This document shows, piece after piece, positions 1 to 9,827 of a stretch of DNA of 64,000 nucleotides. Position numbers and translations under genes: made by a program. Position 1 is the first letter of the stretch, and the number at the start of each line of letters is the position of its first letter. The stretch is from Pyxidicoccus trucidator (GTDB lineage: Bacteria > Myxococcota > Myxococcia > Myxococcales > Myxococcaceae): NCBI RefSeq assembly GCF_010894435.1, contig NZ_JAAIXZ010000002.1, forward strand, positions 62,001 to 126,000, read 5' to 3'. The notes under the pieces are model-generated. The model saw only the letters and a program-made list of their open reading frames with translations. It did not search any database and was not told the origin of the DNA.

Positions 1-962
1 GCCTCGCGCAGCCGGGCCTCACCCGGGGCCGTCAGCGCCCCTTCCGCCACGAGGCTCGCGAGCAGTGCTTCGAGCGCTGTGGGCGCGCCGGGGCCCGAGG
101 CCCCGTCCAGTGGCGTGGCCATGGGCTCATCCGGGCGGGGCAGGCGGAGGATGCGCGCCACCTCCTGACGCTCCGGCTCGGAGGCGCCGCGCAGCATGTG
201 CAGGAGCATGAGGGTGCGCTTGCCCTCCCAGAGGTCCCCGGCGATTTCCTTGCCGTAGTCCGCCTCCTTGCCACGCAGGTTGAGGACGTCGTCCTGAATC
301 TGGAACGCGATGCCGAGCGAGCGCGCGAAGGCCGCGAGCGCGTCGATGCGCTCCTGCGAGGCCCGGGCGGTGATGGCGCCCACGGTGACGGGGGTGATGA
401 AGCTGTACCAGGCCGTCTTCTTCTCCACCATCCGCACGTAGTCGTCATCGGTGACGTCGAGCGTGCCCGCGCGAATCCACTCCAGCTCCAGCGCCTGGCC
501 CTCCACCGACTCGCGCGTCATCCCCGCCACCGCCTGGAGGATGCGCAGCGCCGGCCCGAGCCCGAGCACGGCCACGTTGTCCAGCAGTGGCTGCAGCGCC
601 AGGGCGAGCATGGCGTCCCCCACGTTGACGGCGATGGGCAGCCCGTGGGTGCGGTGCAGCGTGGGGCCGCCCCGGCGCATGAGCGAGCCGTCCTCGATGT
701 CGTCGTGGATGAGGAACGCGTTGTGGAAGAGCTCCAGCACCGCCGCCGAGCGCACCACCGCGTCCAGCTTGCCGCCCAGCGCGCGGCAGGCGGCGATGCA
801 CAGCGCCGGCCTCAGCCCCTTGGCCTCGCGCAGCGGGTAGTCGAGCATCAGCGCGTAGAGTGGCGAGGACTCTCGCTGCGCCTCGGGGATGATGCGCTGG
901 ATTTCCTGGAGGGCGAGGACGCGGCAGTCCTCGAGGTAGCCCATCAGCTCCGCCGAACCCAT
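1..962 (-). CDS. Polyprenyl (geranylgeranyl/farnesyl) diphosphate synthase, 3' end cut by window edge
   Basis: This is a trans-prenyltransferase that condenses isopentenyl diphosphate with an allylic diphosphate to make a C15-C20 or longer chain for quinones, carotenoids or other isoprenoids in the cytosol. The translation has both aspartate-rich motifs of the family: DDIED at about residues 87-91 and QDDVLNL with its Asp pair at 224-225, followed by GKEIAGDLWEGKRT. The flanking LIH and GSLMRRGGPTLHR also fit. The ATG at 960-962 follows no clear upstream frame. The protein is open to base 1, so its C-terminus lies outside the window. Chain length cannot be assigned by eye, though a bulky residue context before DDIED would be worth checking. 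The family call is secure; the product length is not. Confidence 0.9.
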   Translation of the reverse strand, partial: MGSAELMGYLEDCRVLALQEIQRIIPEAQRESSPLYALMLDYPLREAKGLRPALCIAACRALGGKLDAVVRSAAVLELFHNAFLIHDDIEDGSLMRRGGPTLHRTHGLPIAVNVGDAMLALALQPLLDNVAVLGLGPALRILQAVAGMTRESVEGQALELEWIRAGTLDVTDDDYVRMVEKKTAWYSFITPVTVGAITARASQERIDALAAFARSLGIAFQIQDDVLNLRGKEADYGKEIAGDLWEGKRTLMLLHMLRGASEPERQEVARILRLPRPDEPMATPLDGASGPGAPTALEALLASLVAEGALTAPGEARLRE

Positions 963-1126
963 GGCACTCGCCCCCTGCCTGCGTCGAGGAAGGCGGGGAG
1001 GGTGACAGCTTGCGTCCCGGGGCGGAGCAGTCCCGGAGTCGCGAGACGTGTCTGGAATTGCGCAGCAGCGCGCCGGGGGCGGCAGGGACTGCTCAACTCA
1101 AGGCACGTGGGAAGCCCATACGCCCG

Positions 1127-1160
1127 GGAGCGGAGCCGCGAGTCCACGCGGCTCCGCTCC
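1127..1160 (-). terminator. Perfect 14-bp stem-loop downstream of htpG
   Basis: The arms at 1127-1140 and 1147-1160 are perfectly complementary around a 6-base loop. The hairpin lies 15 bases past the htpG stop, in the gap before the polyprenyl synthase gene. There is no T-run on either strand, so it is a candidate transcript end or mRNA-stabilising hairpin rather than a classical intrinsic terminator. Confidence 0.5.
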
Positions 1161-1174
1161 TGTTCAGCGTCCGG

Positions 1175-3184
1175 TCAGCTCGTGGGCTGCGTGGTGCTGG
1201 ACGGCTGGGCGGCGGTGGCCTCCGGGGCGGGGGCCTGGGTTGCGGCCGTGGCCGTGGCCCCGTGGCCCGCCGCCTGCGCGGCCACCTGCGTCAGCAGCCC
1301 CGTCATCCGTCGCGCGAAGCGGTTCGGGTCGGAGATGGTGCTGCCCTCGGTGAGCAGCGCCTGGTCGTGCAGCAGCTCAATCCACTCCGTCACCTGCGCC
1401 GCGTCCGGCTGCCGCTCATGCACGGCCTTCAGGTGGGCGATGACGGGGTGGCCCGGGTTGATTTCCATGATGCGCTTCACGCGCGGCATGCCCATGCCCT
1501 TGCCTCGCTGCTGGAGCAGCCGCTCCAGGTACGCGGGCGAGCCGCCCTCGGGCACCACCAGGCACACCGGCGAGTCCGTCAGCCGGTCCGACACGCGCAC
1601 CTCGCGCACCGAGTCCTTGAGGACGTCCTTCATCTTCGTGGTGAGCGTCTTCAGCCCCTCGGCGTGCTGCTCCTGCTCCTTCTTCTGCTCGTCCGTGGAC
1701 TGGAGCTTCAGGTCCGCCTGGAGCGCGGACACCAGCTGCTTGCCCTGGAACTCACGCAGGCCCTGCGCGGCCCACTCGTCCACCGGGTCCGTCATGTAGA
1801 GGACCTCGAAGCCGCGCTGCTTCAGCGTCTCCAGGTGCGGGCTGTCCGCCACCGCCTGCCGGGACTCGCCGTAGATGTAATAGATGGCCTCCTGGCCCTC
1901 CTTCATCCGCGACACGTAGTCCGCCAGGGAGGTGATTCCCTCCTCGCGCGAGCTCTCGTAGCGCAGCAGTCCGCCCAGCTTGTCCTTGTGCTCGGCCTCG
2001 GTGGCCAGGCCCTCCTTCACCACCGTGCCGAAGGCCTTCCAGAACTCGCGGTAGTCGTCCGGCTTGTCCTTGGCCAGCTTCTCCAGCAGGTCCACCGACT
2101 TCTTCACCACGTGCTTGCGGATGGCGCGCACCACCTGCGAGTCCTGGAGCAGCTCACGCGACACGTTCAGCGGCAGGTCGTCCGAGTCGATGACGCCGCG
2201 CACGAAGCGCAGCCACTGCGGCACCAGCTCCTCGCAGCGGTCCATGATGAAGACGCGCTTGACGAACAGCCGCACCCCGCGCTGCTGCTGCGCATTGAGG
2301 TCGAACGGCGGGTGCTTGGGGACGAAGAGCAGGCCGGTGAACTGCTGGTTGCCGTCCGCCTTGAAGTGCGTCCAGGCCAGCGGCGCTTCCCAGTCGTGCG
2401 TCAGGTGCTTGTAGAACTCCTGGTACTGCTCGTCCGTGATTTCGGACTTCGAGCGCTGCCACAGGGCGCTGGCCTTGTTGACCACCTCCAGCGCCGTCTC
2501 CGTCTTGGCGTCGTCCCCCGTCCCGGTGGTCTTCTTCACCTGGAGCTTGATGGGGTGGCCCACGTAGTCGGAGTACTGCGTAATCAGCGTGCGCAGCCGG
2601 TACTCCTCCAGGAACTCCTTCTGGTCCGCCTTGAGGTGGAGGGTGATGGCGGTGCCGCGCGTGGCGCGCTCGGCGGGCTCCACGGTGAAGGAGCCCTTGG
2701 CGTCCGAGGCCCACTTCCACGCCGGCTGGTCCTTGCCGGGAGCGCGGCTGACCACCTCCACGTGGTCCGCCACGAGGTACGCGCTGTAGAAGCCCACGCC
2801 GAACTGGCCGATGAGCTGCATGTCCTTCTGCCCGCGCTGGGCCAGCGTCTCCAGGAACTCGCGCGAGCCGGAGTGGGCGATGGTGCCCAGGTTCTTCACC
2901 AGCTCGTCATGCGTCATGCCGATGCCGGTGTCCTCAATCGTGAGGGTGCCCTTCTCGGCGTCGGGGATGAGGCGCAGCTCCAGGGCCGGCTCGTCGGCGA
3001 GCAGCTCGGGCTCCGTAATCGAGCGGAAGCGCAGCTTGTCGAGCGCGTCGGACGCGTTCGACACCAGCTCCCTGAGGAAGATTTCCTTATGGGAGTAGAG
3101 CGAGTTGATGACCAGGCTGAGGAGCTGGTTGATCTCCGCCTGGAAGGCGTGGGTTTCCCGCTGGGGGGAGTTTTCAACGGACAT
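1175..3184 (-). CDS. htpG: Molecular chaperone HtpG (bacterial Hsp90)
   Basis: This is the ATP-dependent cytosolic chaperone of the Hsp90 family, 669 residues against 624 in E. coli. The N-terminal GHKL ATPase domain shows [20 protein letters not shown] near residue 30, [11 protein letters not shown] near 85 and [15 protein letters not shown] near 120. The middle domain and the C-terminal dimerisation domain follow in full. The last roughly 30 residues are an Ala/Thr/Pro-rich tail not found in the E. coli protein. The chosen ATG has a GGAGG Shine-Dalgarno 11 bases upstream. An upstream in-frame extension of 44 residues reads as non-coding. It shares its direction with the CBM21 gene upstream but is separated by 145 bases, so it may have its own promoter. 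No convincing heat-shock promoter was seen. Confidence 0.98.
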
Positions 3185-3329
3185 GGACAAAAAGCCTCCG
3201 GGCGCTCCCGTGGAGCGCGAGCGTCGCTTCCCCCATAACCATGGAAAATGGCGTGTCGAGGGCAGGGGCCCGGAGGTCTGGCGGCAGGGCGAGCCGGCGG
3301 CCACACCCCCGGGCACCTCCCACCCGTGA

Positions 3330-4139
3330 CTACGGGGTGGGGCGGGTATGCGCGTAGTTGTACCCGAAGTTGCTGTCCCAGTACGTCTGCCCGTTCACCT
3401 GGTAGCGCACGTAGTACTGCAGCGCGGTGCCGGCGACGGCCGGGACGTGGGCCTGCCAGCGCTCCACGTTCTTCACGTTGGGGCTGGTGATGTAGGAGTA
3501 GGCGTAGGTATAGCCGCTGACGTACGAGGCAGGGGCCTCGTGCGAGGTGGCCCAGCCGTCGGTGGTGTAGACCACCGTCACGCTCTTGGAGTAGGCGAGG
3601 TTCTGCACGTCGATGTTGACGTCGAGGTCGCCGTTCTCCCGCCAGAAGCTGCCATCCACCAGGACGTTGGTGTTGTGGAGCATGGGGCCGTCGTTCCTGC
3701 CGAGGTGGTAGTTCGCGCCCCAGTTGTTGTCCCAGTAGAACGTGCCGCCCACGACGAGCCTGGGTACGAACTCCAGATCTCGCGAAGCCTCAGGAGGCTG
3801 CGTCCATCCGGCGTACTGCCGGGTGACCTTCCAGACCTCATGGCCCGCGCTCGCCGGGCCCACGTAGGAGCCCTGGAGGTTGACCCACGAGCCGTCCGGC
3901 TCCTTCTGGTAGACGTAGACGAACTTCTCGTAGGCGAGGTTCTTCACCAGCAGGGTGTAGGTGACGTCCTGCCACACCTGGCCGTAGCGGGTGCTGACGG
4001 CGCTGTGGGCCTTGAGCAGGCGGATTTCGTCCGCGGCCAGGGCCGGGGTGGAGGTGACGCCCAGGGCGAGCCCGGCCAGCAAGGCCAGCAGGGCACGCCA
4101 GCGGGGCGCGGAAGCGGTGGTGCGGGGTGTCTTCGACAT
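3330..4139 (-). CDS. Secreted protein with two CBM21-like starch/glycogen-binding modules
   Basis: The 269-residue protein starts with a Sec signal peptide (Arg-rich start, hydrophobic ALLALLAGLALGV, cleavage after ALA near residue 35). Two similar modules follow. The first ends near 148 with TFYWDNNWGANYHLGR and the second ends near 265 with TYWDSNFGYNYAHTR. This Tyr-Trp-Asp-Asn-Asn-x-Gly-x-Asn-Tyr signature is typical of CBM21, the glycogen/starch-binding family known from fungal glucoamylase and PP1 regulatory subunits. Nothing resembling a catalytic domain is present, so it is probably an exported polysaccharide-binding protein. The ATG at 4139 has a GAGGA Shine-Dalgarno 8 bases upstream. 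The longer open frame to 4211 is rejected because it would bury the signal peptide. Confidence 0.8.
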   Translation of the reverse strand: MSKTPRTTASAPRWRALLALLAGLALGVTSTPALAADEIRLLKAHSAVSTRYGQVWQDVTYTLLVKNLAYEKFVYVYQKEPDGSWVNLQGSYVGPASAGHEVWKVTRQYAGWTQPPEASRDLEFVPRLVVGGTFYWDNNWGANYHLGRNDGPMLHNTNVLVDGSFWRENGDLDVNIDVQNLAYSKSVTVVYTTDGWATSHEAPASYVSGYTYAYSYITSPNVKNVERWQAHVPAVAGTALQYYVRYQVNGQTYWDSNFGYNYAHTRPTP

Positions 4140-4259
4140 GGTGGGGTTCCTCACGAGCCCCAGGCTCGGGGGCGGGCACCGGGGACCCTGGGTCATCCAG
4201 GGCGCACGCATGTTGGCAGCACGCTCCGACCTTCGTCGCGCCGCGCTTCGTCATCTTCG

Positions 4260-4850
4260 CTACCCGGGTTCACCCGTGGAAACGGCCTCCCGCGTTTCCA
4301 GCCGCTCGGACCATTGAATTTGCGCGTGGATGAATTTCCGAAGCCTCCGGATGGCGGGAAGTGAGGCGAGCTGCGTCAGGTCCACGCCTTCCAGGCGGGG
4401 ACGCAGGGCCATCGCGAGCGAAGCGGGCTTCACGCCCAGCAGGGCCGACAGGGCCCGGCGGGGAGCCGTGCGGGCCCACTCCAGGTGCTCCGCGGTGGGC
4501 TCGCGGCCGGAGAGCTGCCGGAGGATGGCCGGCTCCAGGAAGAGGAGTCCCTCTGGCGCCGACTTCAAGAGAATGAGCCGCATCGGAAGGCCCGTCCGCT
4601 CACCGTTTGGGTTCAGGCGGGAATAGGCATAGGCCTTGTCCCATTCGCGTGCGTTGGGGCCGCGTTTCCTGCGCGGGCCGAGCACCAGCGCGACGCAGGA
4701 GCCTCCGTAGGCGATGGCGCGGGCGCGGCTCGTGGCGTTGACCCACCCACGCCCGTCAATCAGCTCGACCCTTCCTTCGAGCTCGGGCCCCAACATCCTG
4801 CCCAGGACCACGGCGGCGGTGGCATTCGAGGTGATGACATAGGGCTTCAT
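4260..4850 (-). CDS. Unknown 196-residue protein, possibly TOPRIM-like, partner of an Mrr-like nuclease
   Basis: I do not recognise this gene with certainty. The layout is alpha/beta: a short strand (MKPYVITSN), a helix with a conserved-looking VVLGRMLGPEL, then VELIDGRGWVNATSRARAIA, a strand CVALVLG, and later a patch APEGLLFLEPAILRQL. This order recalls TOPRIM/OLD-like proteins, where a glycine-rich turn is followed by an SxAR helix and an acidic LVLDAD strand. Here the acidic strand reads LVLGPRR, so a key acid may be missing. The start codon overlaps the stop of the upstream nuclease gene (ATGA, 4847-4850), so the two are translationally coupled. No signal peptide or membrane segment is visible. 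A nuclease accessory or degenerate nuclease role is inference only. Confidence 0.55.
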   Translation of the reverse strand: MKPYVITSNATAAVVLGRMLGPELEGRVELIDGRGWVNATSRARAIAYGGSCVALVLGPRRKRGPNAREWDKAYAYSRLNPNGERTGLPMRLILLKSAPEGLLFLEPAILRQLSGREPTAEHLEWARTAPRRALSALLGVKPASLAMALRPRLEGVDLTQLASLPAIRRLRKFIHAQIQWSERLETREAVSTGEPG

Positions 4851-5380
4851 GGGACGTCCTCCTTGCTGAGCGGTTGGTCCACAACTCCTGCTTCGACAGC
4901 CCCACGCCACTTGCGTCGGAGCGCCGCGCGCACGCCCTGGTTCAGGGCCAGTCCGATGTCCGTGTCGCTCCAGAGCAGGACATTGCGAATCGGGTGGACC
5001 GCCACGGCTTTCAGGGCGGGCCAGGTGAACCCACTGGTGCTGAAGAGCAGTCCGACGGCGGATGCCGGACGGCGTTGCATGCGCAGGGCCAGTTTCGCAA
5101 TGGCGTCGAACCCGATGGGCTCGGCGTGGTCCTTCGCTTCCACGAGACACGCCAGTCCATCAATGTAGATGCCCCCGTCTATCTGCTCGAGGTCACTCGA
5201 ATAAGGCCAGACCACCCTTGCGCCTTCGAGTTGGAAGGCCCGCAGCATGAGGAACTCGAAGGCCCTGCCCGGTGCCCAGCCCTCGATTCTCTCGCGCCGC
5301 TTCACCCGTCCCCAGAAGGCGAGCAGCTCTGCCTGTCCCATCCCCAGCATCCTCCTCGCATACTTCTCCTCAGCTCCCAC
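4847..5380 (-). CDS. Mrr-like (PD-(D/E)xK fold) restriction-endonuclease-type protein
   Basis: The 177-residue protein carries a compact nuclease-like core. A helix (GRAFEFLMLRAFQLEGARV) is followed by EQIDGGIYIDG, then ACLVEAKDHAEP, then a helix and GLLFSTSGFTWPAL. The Asp of QID plus the Glu-x-Lys of VEAK fit the D...ExK catalytic pattern of the Mrr_cat family, and the later FSTSGF strand is also common in that family. It would act on DNA in the cytosol. No methylase or specificity domain is fused. Translation starts at GTG 5380, preceded by a strong GGGAGGTGGAGG. The gene is first of a two-gene unit that overlaps its partner by 4 bases. It could be a small defence or DNA-repair nuclease. 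Confidence 0.72.
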   Translation of the reverse strand: MGAEEKYARRMLGMGQAELLAFWGRVKRRERIEGWAPGRAFEFLMLRAFQLEGARVVWPYSSDLEQIDGGIYIDGLACLVEAKDHAEPIGFDAIAKLALRMQRRPASAVGLLFSTSGFTWPALKAVAVHPIRNVLLWSDTDIGLALNQGVRAALRRKWRGAVEAGVVDQPLSKEDVP

Positions 5381-5408
5381 GCCTCCACCTCCCTATACAA
5401 CCCATGAG

Positions 5409-5422
5409 GTAGATAAGTCTAC
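5409..5422. promoter_or_regulatory. Palindrome GTAGA-N4-TCTAC upstream of the nuclease pair
   Basis: The sequence GTAGATAAGTCTAC has perfect 5-base arms around 4 bases. It lies 28 bases before the GTG start of the Mrr-like gene, in a locally AT-richer stretch that could hold the promoter -10 region. It is a candidate operator for a regulator not encoded next door. The arms are short, so chance is possible. Confidence 0.35.
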
Positions 5423-5559
5423 GCGCTACCCCTGACATGCTGTGAACAGGTCCGCCGTCGGCCACGCCACGGGAGTCAAAGCAAGCCCCCTGCCACCCAC
5501 CCGTCACTCGCCGCACAGCGCACTGGGAGGGGGCGCCGCGTTGGAGTAGGGAAGGGGCC

Positions 5560-7278
5560 ATGAACCGGACCCTCCTGTCCCTGCTTGGCGCGGTGCTGCT
5601 GTCGAGCGCCGCCTCCGCCGCGGAGAAGACCCCCGCCCGCCTTCCCGATGCCGCCGAGCTCCAGCGCATGACGGCGCGCTTCGCTCCCGTGGAACTTCGG
5701 GTCGACCTGAAGGCCCTGCCCGACAACGAGAAGCGCGCGCTCGGAAAGCTCGTCCAGGCGTCGAAGGTGATGGACGCCCTCTTCCTGCGCCAGCGCTGGG
5801 CGGGCAACCCGACGATGCTCCTGGACCTGCTGCACGACGACTCGCCCCTGGGCCGCGCGCGCCTGCACGCGTTCCTCCTCGACAAGGGGCCCTGGAGCAG
5901 CCTGGACGAGGCGAAGCCCTTCATCCCCGGCGCGGCGCCCAAGCCCGAGTCCGCCAACTTCTACCCGGCCGGCGCCACCAAGGCCGAGGTGGAGGCCTGG
6001 GTGAAGTCGCTCCCCGAGGCGCAGCAGAAGGACGCCACCGGCTTCTACACCACCATCCGCCGTGGCACGGACGGCAAGTTCATCTCCGTCCCCTACAGCG
6101 TGGAGTACCAGGGCGAGCTGGCCCAGGCCGCCACGCTGCTGCGCGAGGCCGCCGCGCTCACGAAGCAGCCCACGCTCAAGGCCTTCCTCACCGCCCGCGC
6201 GGACGCCTTCCTCTCCAACGACTACTACGCCAGCGAGGTGGCGTGGATGCAGCTCGACGCCAGCATCGAGCCCACCATCGGCCCCTACGAGGTCTACGAG
6301 GACGAGTGGTTCAACTACAAGGCCGCCTTCGAGTCCTTCATCGGCCTGCGCGACGACGCGGAGACGCAGAAGCTGGCGAAGTTCAGCGGCCAGCTCCAGG
6401 GACTGGAGAACGCGCTCCCCATCGACCCGAAGCTGCGCAACCCGAAGATTGGCGCGCTGGCCCCCATCCGCGTCGTCAACAGCCTCTTCTCCGCCGGTGA
6501 CGCCAACCGCGGCGTGCAGACGGCCGCCTACAACCTCCCCAACGACGAGCGCGTGACGGAGAAGATGGGCTCCAAGCGCGTCATGCTCAAGAACGTGCAG
6601 GAGGCCAAGTTCGAGCGCGTGCTGCTGCCCATCGCCAAGGTGGCGCTCACCGCGAAGGACCAGCAGGACGTCTCCTTCGACGCCTTCTTCACCCACATCC
6701 TCATGCACGAGCTGATGCACGGCCTGGGGCCCAGCAACATCACCGTGGGTGGCAAGGCGACCACCGTGCGCAAGGAGCTCCAGGCGGCCTCCAGCGCGAT
6801 TGAAGAGGCCAAGGCGGACATCTCCGGCCTGTGGGCCCTGCAGCGGCTGGTGGACGAGGGCGTCATCGACAAGGCGCTGGAGCGCACCATGTACACCACG
6901 TTCCTCGCCTCCTCGTTCCGCTCCATCCGCTTTGGCATCGACGAGGCGCACGGCAAGGGCATCGCCCTGCAGCTCAACCACTTCCTCGACACCGGGGCGG
7001 TGAAGGTGAACGCGGATGGCACCTTCTCCGTGGTGCCGGAGAAGATTCGCGCCTCCGTCACCTCGCTCACGAAGCAGCTCATGGAGCTTCAGGGCCGGGG
7101 CGACCGCAAGGCGGCCGAGGCCCTGCTGGCGAAGATGGGCGTGGTGCGGCCCTCCGTGCAGAAGGTGCTGGAGCGGCTCAAGGACGTGCCGGTGGACATC
7201 GCGCCCCGCTACGTCACCGCCGAGGAGCTGTCGCGCGACGCCGCGGCCTCCGCGTCCGATACCGCCGTGCGGAAGTAG
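5560..7278 (+). CDS. Secreted zinc peptidase of the M49 (dipeptidyl-peptidase III-like) type
   Basis: This 572-residue exported protein has a signal peptide (MNRTLLSLLGAVLLSSAASA). Its zinc site is HELMH at residues 383-387, followed by GLGP, with a second conserved block EEAKAD at 415-420. The pairing of a helix His-Glu motif with an EE-x-(K/R)-AD block about 30 residues later is the M49 arrangement. Classical M49 enzymes have HExxxH, so the five-residue HExxH spacing here belongs to a bacterial variant often mislabelled as a NUDIX family protein. It probably trims peptides in the periplasm or outside the cell, in line with a predatory lifestyle. The gene is monocistronic or leads into the oxygenase gene 77 bases downstream. 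Confidence 0.75.
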   Translation: MNRTLLSLLGAVLLSSAASAAEKTPARLPDAAELQRMTARFAPVELRVDLKALPDNEKRALGKLVQASKVMDALFLRQRWAGNPTMLLDLLHDDSPLGRARLHAFLLDKGPWSSLDEAKPFIPGAAPKPESANFYPAGATKAEVEAWVKSLPEAQQKDATGFYTTIRRGTDGKFISVPYSVEYQGELAQAATLLREAAALTKQPTLKAFLTARADAFLSNDYYASEVAWMQLDASIEPTIGPYEVYEDEWFNYKAAFESFIGLRDDAETQKLAKFSGQLQGLENALPIDPKLRNPKIGALAPIRVVNSLFSAGDANRGVQTAAYNLPNDERVTEKMGSKRVMLKNVQEAKFERVLLPIAKVALTAKDQQDVSFDAFFTHILMHELMHGLGPSNITVGGKATTVRKELQAASSAIEEAKADISGLWALQRLVDEGVIDKALERTMYTTFLASSFRSIRFGIDEAHGKGIALQLNHFLDTGAVKVNADGTFSVVPEKIRASVTSLTKQLMELQGRGDRKAAEALLAKMGVVRPSVQKVLERLKDVPVDIAPRYVTAEELSRDAAASASDTAVRK

Positions 7279-7355
7279 CCACCGGCCGCCGTCCCGTCCG
7301 CCGCCGGGCACTTTTCCGTGCGCGGCGGGCGGGGCATGGCCAGTTAGCAGGAGAG

Positions 7356-8150
7356 ATGCAGACCCCGGTCCGCCATCCCCGTCCAGCGCCTCCCGACCCG
7401 TGGGGCGTCGTCCTCGCGCTCGGCATCCTCGGCGCCTGGGGAGGGCATCTCGCGTGGCTGTTCATGGCACCCGGGCTGCCCTGGGACGCGCCGCTCACCT
7501 GGCTGCACATCGCCCTGCAGGCCTGGCTGTGCACCGGCCTCTTCATCACCGGGCATGACGCCATGCACGGCACGGTGTCCCGCAGGCGCTGGGTGAACGA
7601 GGCCATGGGCACGGTCGCCTGCTTCCTCTTCGCGGGGCTGTCGTACCGCCGGCTGGTGGTGAATCACCGGGCCCACCACGCCGACCCCACGGGCCATGAC
7701 GACCCGGACTTCTCCACCCGCTCCCAGGCCTTCTGGCCGTGGCTGGGCGCCTTCATGGCCCGCTACACCACGCTGCCGCAACTGGGCGTCATGGCGGCCA
7801 AGTTCAACGTGCTGCTCCTGCTGGGCGTGGCCCAGCCGCGCATCCTCGCCTTCTGGGTGCTGCCCTCGGTGCTGGGCACCTTGCAGCTCTTCTACTTCGG
7901 CACCTACCTGCCGCACCGGCGCCCGGACACGCCGGACATGGCGCCCCACCACGCGCGCACCCTGCCGCGCAACCACCTGTGGGGCCTGCTGTCCTGCTTC
8001 TTCTTCGGCTACCACTGGGAGCACCATGAGTCGCCCGGCACGCCCTGGTGGCGCCTGTGGCGGCTGAAGGACGCCCGCGCCCGCGAGGCGGCCCTGTCCG
8101 CGGCCCGGATGGCTGGCCCGCTGCCGGAACAGGAAGGCGCGGCGCGGTAA
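7356..8150 (+). CDS. CrtW-type beta-carotene ketolase / fatty-acid-desaturase-family membrane oxygenase
   Basis: This integral membrane di-iron oxygenase has 264 residues. Three histidine boxes are present: GHDAMHG (His 67 and 71), NHRAHH (His 104, 107, 108) and HWEHHESP (His 220, 223, 224). FGTYLPHR lies before the last box. Box order, spacing and FGTYLPHR match CrtW carotenoid C4-ketolases better than lipid desaturases, and ketocarotenoids are known myxobacterial pigments. Several hydrophobic segments separate the boxes. The ATG at 7356 has AGGAG just upstream. No other carotenoid gene is adjacent, so the substrate is inferred. Another member of the desaturase superfamily is the main alternative. 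Confidence 0.72.
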   Translation: MQTPVRHPRPAPPDPWGVVLALGILGAWGGHLAWLFMAPGLPWDAPLTWLHIALQAWLCTGLFITGHDAMHGTVSRRRWVNEAMGTVACFLFAGLSYRRLVVNHRAHHADPTGHDDPDFSTRSQAFWPWLGAFMARYTTLPQLGVMAAKFNVLLLLGVAQPRILAFWVLPSVLGTLQLFYFGTYLPHRRPDTPDMAPHHARTLPRNHLWGLLSCFFFGYHWEHHESPGTPWWRLWRLKDARAREAALSAARMAGPLPEQEGAAR

Positions 8151-8183
8151 CCGAAGGGCGGGGTTGGCCGTTATACAGGGGCC

Positions 8184-9173
<990 letters not shown>

Positions 9174-9176
9174 GCC

Positions 9177-9809
9177 ATGGCCTCGCCTCCGCGTCCCTGG
9201 CTCAACCCCGCCCTCGCCGTGGGCGGCCTCTCGCCGCTGGTGATGCTGGCCGTGCAGGGCCCCCGGGGCGATTTGGGGCCCAACGCGATTGAGGCCGCGC
9301 TCCACCAGACGGGCCTGCTCGCGCTGGTGCTGCTGCTGGCCTCGCTGGCCTGCACGCCGCTGCGGCTCGTCTTCAAGTGGACCTGGCCCGCGCGCGTGCG
9401 CCGCACCCTGGGCCTGCTGGCCTTCACCTACGCGGCGGCGCACTTCCTCGTGTACGCGGTGTTGGATCAGGGACTGGCGCTCGGCGCGATTCTCGAGGAC
9501 CTCGGCAAGCGGCCCTTCATCACCGTGGGCTTCCTCGCCCTGGTGCTGCTGACGCCGCTGGCCGTCACCTCCACGAATGCGTGGGTGCGCCGGCTGGGCT
9601 TCCCCCGCTGGCAGCGCCTGCACCGGCTGGCCTACGTGGCCGCGGTGCTGGGCGTGGTGCACTTCGTGTGGCGCGTGAAGAAGGACGTCACCGAGCCGGC
9701 CCTCTACGGCGCGGTGCTGGCGCTGCTCTTCGCCATCCGCGGAGCGGAGGCCCTGAAGAAGAAACGCCGGGCCCGTGCCGCGGTGGCGGCCCGGAACCCG
9801 GCGTCGTAG
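9177..9809 (+). CDS. msrQ: Heme-binding membrane subunit MsrQ (YedZ) of the methionine-sulfoxide reductase
   Basis: MsrQ is the inner-membrane b-type cytochrome that passes quinol electrons to periplasmic MsrP. The 210-residue protein has about six hydrophobic segments of the ferric-reductase-like type. Candidate heme ligands lie in AAAHFLVY and in RLHRLAYVAAVLGVVHFVW, and a PLRLVFKWTWPARVRRTLGL loop is characteristic. The start is 3 bases after the msrP stop, so the two are expressed together. A lysine/arginine-rich tail ends the protein on the cytosolic side. Confidence 0.93.
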   Translation: MASPPRPWLNPALAVGGLSPLVMLAVQGPRGDLGPNAIEAALHQTGLLALVLLLASLACTPLRLVFKWTWPARVRRTLGLLAFTYAAAHFLVYAVLDQGLALGAILEDLGKRPFITVGFLALVLLTPLAVTSTNAWVRRLGFPRWQRLHRLAYVAAVLGVVHFVWRVKKDVTEPALYGAVLALLFAIRGAEALKKKRRARAAVAARNPAS

Positions 9810-9827
9810 CCGCTGGCGCGGCGGGGA

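Noticed and set aside
1010..3238. A 742-codon open frame on the plus strand opposite htpG
   Set aside because: It is antisense to a fully conserved Hsp90 gene, has biased composition of His, Leu, Arg and Val, and no recognisable domain. It is an artefact of high GC.
5476..7311. Long minus-strand open frame opposite the M49 peptidase gene
   Set aside because: It is a shadow of the peptidase codons with no domain, and the plus-strand protein has the signal peptide and zinc site.
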